A DNA stretch of 51,905 nt from DATGFB01 sp032160545 (lineage in GTDB: Bacteria; Actinomycetota; Actinomycetes; Mycobacteriales; Jatrophihabitantaceae). Below are positions 48,477-51,905 of this stretch, piece after piece. The stretch's first letter is position 1. Every line of letters starts with the position of its first letter. The position numbers and the translations under genes are program-made. The notes beneath the pieces are model-generated. The model ran no database searches. It was not told where the DNA came from and worked only from the letters and a program-made list of their open reading frames with translations. Location: NCBI GenBank assembly GCA_032160545.1, contig JAVHVN010000057.1, positions 1 through 51,905 of the forward strand, read 5' to 3'.

Positions 48477-51083
48477 TCAGCCCCCTGCAATGGCATCGAG
48501 TGGCCTGGTCCGCGCCGCCCGAACCCCGGGCCACAGGGCCGCCAGAACCCCCACGATCCCGGCGACCAGCAGGAATGCAACGGCCTGCACCCACGGCACG
48601 CTCAGCACGCCCAGACCCTGGTCCCGCAGCGCGTGCGTGAACAGCGACCCGTACCCCAACCCGAGCGCGAGGCCCAGCACCGCTCCGAACACCGCGATGA
48701 GCAGCGACTCGAGATAGATCGTGCGGCGCACCTGCGCCCGCTGCATGCCGACCGCCCGCAGCATGCCGATCTCACGCCTGCGCTCGATCACCGACAGCGC
48801 GAGCGTGTTGACGATGCCGAGTACGGCGATGACGATCGCGAGGCCGAGCAGCCCGTAGAGCAGACCGAGCAGGCCGTTCACCTGCGCTGCGATGGAGCCC
48901 TTGAACTCGTCGCGGTTCTGGACGTCCACGATGTAGTACGGGGCGGTCACCTTCTCGATGTCGGCCCGCACGGCCGGCCCGGACGCGCCCGGCGCCACCT
49001 TGACCAGCGCCACCATGTCGCTCCACTCGTTGCTCGGCACGAGCGTCCGGTAGACGTCGCCGGTGACCAGCCACGGCCCGAGCAGCTGATTGTCGGCGTA
49101 GCTGCCGGCGACCTTCAGCGAGACGTTCCTGCCGTTGTGGGTCGACAGCGTGTGAGTGGTCCCGAGAGCCCATCCGGCCTGCTGGGCCTTCTTCGCCGAG
49201 ATCACCATCGTCCCCGCTGCCGGCTCCGCGGCGCCGTGCCTGACGTCGATCCGGAACACCGGGGCCAGCGGCCCGTCGACGGCGGTGCCGTTCGTGGCGC
49301 CGCCGCCGTCGACCTGGACGGGCAGATCGTGCAACTGGGTGATCGAGGCGACGCCGTGGACGTGCTGGGCGGCCACGACCGCGGGCAGCGGCACGTTGAC
49401 GTCGACGCTGGTCGTCATCATGTAGTCCGCGGTCACGTTGTTGTCGAACAGCGAGTTGATGCTCGCCTTCATCGAGGCGCCGAGGACCGCCACCCCGCTG
49501 ACGAGCAGCAGCCCCATCGTCAGCGCGAACGACGTCGCCGCGGTACGGCGCGGGTTGCGAACGGCATTGGTGCGCGCCAGCCGCCCGACCGTCCCGAAGG
49601 GGCGGCCGACGATGCGTCCGAGCGGCGCAATGACCCACCGGGCGAGGACGGGCGAGAGCAGCATCGCTCCCGCACCGACCCCCACCAGGCCGAGGCCGAG
49701 CAGCCCGGCGCCGGAGCCGCCCGATCCGGTCGCGCCGCTCACCGTGGCTACCCCACCCGCGGCGGTGACCGCGGCGCCGGTGATCGTGCGGCGGCGCAGG
49801 CTGCTTGCGGCGGGCGAGGTGAACTCCTCGCGCATCGCCGCGACGGGCGGTGTCGTGGCCGCGCGGCGAGCCGGTGCGTTGGCGGACAGCATCGTCACGC
49901 CGATGCCCGCGACGAGCGACACCGCGACCGTGCGCGGCGAGAGGACGAGCGATCCCGAGGGCAGTCCGACGTTGAACACGTCGAGCAGCGCGTGCAGTCC
50001 GTAGGCCAGCCCGACCCCGCCGGCGAGGCCGCCCACGCTGCCGATCGCGCCTATGACGCCCGCCTCGACGAGCACCGAGCGGCGCACCTGACCGCGGGAC
50101 GCGCCGACCGCGCGCAGCAGTGCGAGCTCGCGCAGCCGCTGCGCGACCAGCATCGAGAAGGTGTTGTAGATGATGAAGGTGCCGACGATCAGCGCGACGA
50201 AGCCGAATCCGAGCAGGATGTAGCTGACGAACCCGAGCGCGGTCTGGATGTTCTTCTGGTCGTCGCTGCGCACCTGGGTGCCGGTCTTCGCCTGGAGGTC
50301 CGGGGGCAGCAGCGTCGCGACCGCGGCGGTCAGCTCGCGTTCGGACGTGCCGGGCCTGGCCGCGATGTCGAGCGCCGAGAGGTGCGTGCCGTCGGTCAGC
50401 AGGCGCAGTGCCTCGCTCTCGCTGAACCGCACGCCGACGAAGCCCCCGGTCTCCACGTCGATCGAGTAGATGCCCACGAGCCGTGCCTGCACGACCTGCG
50501 TGTTCGGCAGGACGACCTTCACCATGTCGCCGGTGCGCAGGTGCCCCTTCTTCGCCGCGCCCTCGTTGACGGCGACCTGCCCGGGCCCGGTCGGTGCGCC
50601 GCCCGACACGAATCCGTCGGCCGGCCGGACGGACTGGTCGTCGGGCGTCCAGATGCCGCCCTGGCTGGGTGCGCCGCCGGGCTTGACCTTCGTGCCGTCG
50701 GGCCCCACGAGGATCACCGGGCGGTTGACGACCGGTTGCACGACACGCACCCCGGGCAGGGCCTTGATCTGCGCGACCAGATCGACCGGCACGCCGGGCT
50801 GGTAGGAGTGCCGGGCCACCACCTGGGTGTCGATGCCGCGGTCGGCCACGGTGAAGATGTCGTCGAAGCTGTGCTTGAGGGTGTCTGTGAAGACGAACGA
50901 GCCGGCGACGAAGGCCGTCCCGAGCAGCACCGACACCGTGGTCAGCAGCAGCCGGACCTTGTGTGCGGCGAGGTTGCGCAGGCTCACCCTGCGCATGGCG
51001 CCACGTGTGGTCGACCGCTTCGCCGAAGGCAACTGCGACGATCGTGGGTCGCGATCACGGACGCGTTCGCTGCGTTCGCTCAT
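48477..51083 (-). CDS. ABC transporter permease with two FtsX domains
   Basis: The 868-residue membrane protein has an N-terminal helix (NLAAHKVRLLLTTVSVLLGTAFVAGSFVFTDT, near residues 35-66), a large outer MacB-type domain, three helices of the first FtsX module (near 260-400), a linker, then a second outer domain and a C-terminal FtsX module. It resembles LolC/MacB-like exporters common in actinobacteria; the substrate could be a lipid, peptide or drug. The start MSERSER at 51083 has GAGGG 9 bases upstream and lies in the dispersed repeat. The ATG at 50996 (MRRVSLRN) may be the older start. The ATPase gene ends 5 bp upstream. Confidence 0.9.
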   Translation of the reverse strand: MSERSERVRDRDPRSSQLPSAKRSTTRGAMRRVSLRNLAAHKVRLLLTTVSVLLGTAFVAGSFVFTDTLKHSFDDIFTVADRGIDTQVVARHSYQPGVPVDLVAQIKALPGVRVVQPVVNRPVILVGPDGTKVKPGGAPSQGGIWTPDDQSVRPADGFVSGGAPTGPGQVAVNEGAAKKGHLRTGDMVKVVLPNTQVVQARLVGIYSIDVETGGFVGVRFSESEALRLLTDGTHLSALDIAARPGTSERELTAAVATLLPPDLQAKTGTQVRSDDQKNIQTALGFVSYILLGFGFVALIVGTFIIYNTFSMLVAQRLRELALLRAVGASRGQVRRSVLVEAGVIGAIGSVGGLAGGVGLAYGLHALLDVFNVGLPSGSLVLSPRTVAVSLVAGIGVTMLSANAPARRAATTPPVAAMREEFTSPAASSLRRRTITGAAVTAAGGVATVSGATGSGGSGAGLLGLGLVGVGAGAMLLSPVLARWVIAPLGRIVGRPFGTVGRLARTNAVRNPRRTAATSFALTMGLLLVSGVAVLGASMKASINSLFDNNVTADYMMTTSVDVNVPLPAVVAAQHVHGVASITQLHDLPVQVDGGGATNGTAVDGPLAPVFRIDVRHGAAEPAAGTMVISAKKAQQAGWALGTTHTLSTHNGRNVSLKVAGSYADNQLLGPWLVTGDVYRTLVPSNEWSDMVALVKVAPGASGPAVRADIEKVTAPYYIVDVQNRDEFKGSIAAQVNGLLGLLYGLLGLAIVIAVLGIVNTLALSVIERRREIGMLRAVGMQRAQVRRTIYLESLLIAVFGAVLGLALGLGYGSLFTHALRDQGLGVLSVPWVQAVAFLLVAGIVGVLAALWPGVRAARTRPLDAIAGG
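51060..51083 (-). repeat. dispersed 'MSERSER' DNA repeat, copy 2
   Basis: Read on the minus strand, the first 17 bases equal those of copy 1 at 3844-3860, and 21 of 24 match overall. The copy supplies the start codon and first residues of the ABC permease. Confidence 0.6.
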
Positions 51084-51088
51084 CGTGC

Positions 51089-51862
51089 TCAGCCCTCGAG
51101 GTTCTTCATGCGGTCGAGCACCGACTCCGCCGTGGGCGAGCGCAGCTCGTCCACGATCCGGCCGTCGGCGAGGAACAGCACTCGGTCTGCGTACGCCGCG
51201 GCGCGCGGGTCGTGGGTGACGATCACGACCGTCTGGCCGAGCTCGTCGACGGAGCGCCGAAGGATGCCCATCACCTCGCCACTCGAGCGCGAGTCGAGGT
51301 TGCCCGTCGGCTCGTCGCCGAAGATGATCTCGGGCTGGCCGGCGAGGGCCCGGCCGACCGCGACGCGCTGCTGCTGGCCGCCGGACAGCTCGCTCGGGCG
51401 GTGCCCGAGCCGATCGCCGAGGCCGAGCCGCTCGATGACGCGGTCCAGCCACGGCTGCCTCGGCGCCCGCCCGGCGATGTCGCCCGGCAACGTGATGTTC
51501 TCCAGCGCGGTCAGCGTCGGCACCAGGTTGAAGGACTGGAAGACGAAGCCGATCCGATCGCGCCGCAGCGCAGTCATCTTCTTGTCCGACAGCCCGGCGA
51601 GCTCGACGCCGGCGATCTCGACCGACCCCGACGTCACCGTGTCGAGCCCCGCGAGGCAGTGCATCAAGGTCGACTTGCCGGAACCGGACGGCCCCATGAT
51701 CGCGGTGAACTCGCCGCGCAGCAGCTCGACCCCGACTCCGTCGAGCGCGCGGACGGCGGTGTCGCCGCTGCCGTAGAGCTTGGTGACGTTCGTGGCGCGA
51801 GCCGCGACCGGCGAGGTGCCGGGTCCGTCGACGGGCGTGGACAGGGTGCGTGCGTCGGTCAT
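51089..51862 (-). CDS. ABC transporter ATP-binding protein, LolD/MacB type
   Basis: The 257-residue ATPase has Walker A MGPSGSGKSTLMHCLAGLD, Q-loop FVFQSFNLVPTLTALENI, signature LSGGQQQRVAVGRAL, Walker B IIFGDEPTGNLDSRSS and the H-loop VIVTHDPRAAAYADRVLFL. The FNLVP and ENI segments are typical of the MacB/LolD group, which pairs with FtsX-domain permeases such as the one encoded next. GAGGCT ends 7 bases before the ATG, so the mRNA may be leaderless, but that box is weak. The remaining 43 bp of the window show nothing further. Confidence 0.94.
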   Translation of the reverse strand: MTDARTLSTPVDGPGTSPVAARATNVTKLYGSGDTAVRALDGVGVELLRGEFTAIMGPSGSGKSTLMHCLAGLDTVTSGSVEIAGVELAGLSDKKMTALRRDRIGFVFQSFNLVPTLTALENITLPGDIAGRAPRQPWLDRVIERLGLGDRLGHRPSELSGGQQQRVAVGRALAGQPEIIFGDEPTGNLDSRSSGEVMGILRRSVDELGQTVVIVTHDPRAAAYADRVLFLADGRIVDELRSPTAESVLDRMKNLEG

Positions 51863-51905
51863 GGCGCCCAGCCTCGCGGCTTGGCGGGACGACCGCTATT
51901 GGGTT

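Noticed and set aside
48633..51776. A 1047-codon plus-strand open frame antisense to the ABC permease
   Set aside because: Its product is low-complexity Arg/Gly/Asp-rich sequence with no recognisable domain, and the minus strand clearly encodes the ABC permease and ATPase. Long antisense frames are expected in GC-rich genes.

Overview
The window is a piece of the core chromosome of a high-GC actinobacterium. The gene order resembles the mycobacterial ribosomal-protein-to-groEL stretch: S10, spc and alpha ribosomal operons, rplM-rpsI-glmM, glmS, alr-tsaE-tsaB-rimI-tsaD, groES-groEL1, a whiB3/whiD-type gene and a DUF5319 gene. GTG starts, GTGA/ATGA overlaps, a His-tailed GroEL1, a WhiB protein and a class F sortase all fit this phylum. 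I cannot name a genus; a Frankiales, Jatrophihabitantales or mycobacteria-like lineage is only a guess.

Layout. 1-3437: end of the S10 operon (rplB partial, rpsS, rplV, rpsC, rplP, rpmC, rpsQ). 3473-7742: spc operon (rplN to rplO), with two very short bridging reading frames before rplX and rpsE. 7946-10769: secY, adk, map. 10777-13529: an accessory block between map and infA, holding an ImmA/IrrE-type peptidase, its XRE partner, an HTH gene without a proper end, a hexapeptide acyltransferase and a secreted CAP-domain protein. 13795-18587: alpha operon (infA, rpmJ, rpsM, rpsK, rpsD, rpoA, rplQ) and truA. 18618-25484: TetR regulator, fatty acid hydroxylase, RBBP9-like hydrolase, YhhN protein, FAD oxidase, ABC-F ATPase and sortase. 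25755-27925: rplM, rpsI, glmM. 27976-36176: metallopeptidase, MBL hydrolase, membrane protein, glmS, ferredoxin-NADP reductase, acpS, nnr and a secreted lipase. 36193-40254: alr, the t6A-modification genes tsaE/tsaB/tsaD with rimI, and a small conserved protein. 40291-45248: a large hydrolase/adenylation-domain fusion, then an ECF sigma factor coupled to a membrane-anchored beta-propeller. 45450-47493: groES-groEL1 behind a CIRCE operator. 47566-51862: whiB, DUF5319 and an ABC exporter on the minus strand.

Most genes make or service ribosomes, cell-wall precursors (glmM, glmS, alr), tRNA t6A and protein folding. The most interesting points are the ECF sigma/Asp-box propeller pair, the fusion protein with an apparently degenerate adenylation half, the recurring '-10 box then 6-8 nt then start codon' layout that suggests leaderless mRNAs, the 15-bp-period operator array next to the TetR gene, and a short dispersed repeat that provides start codons in two places. 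No rRNA, tRNA, CRISPR array or insertion sequence was seen. No intergenic gap exceeds 300 bp.
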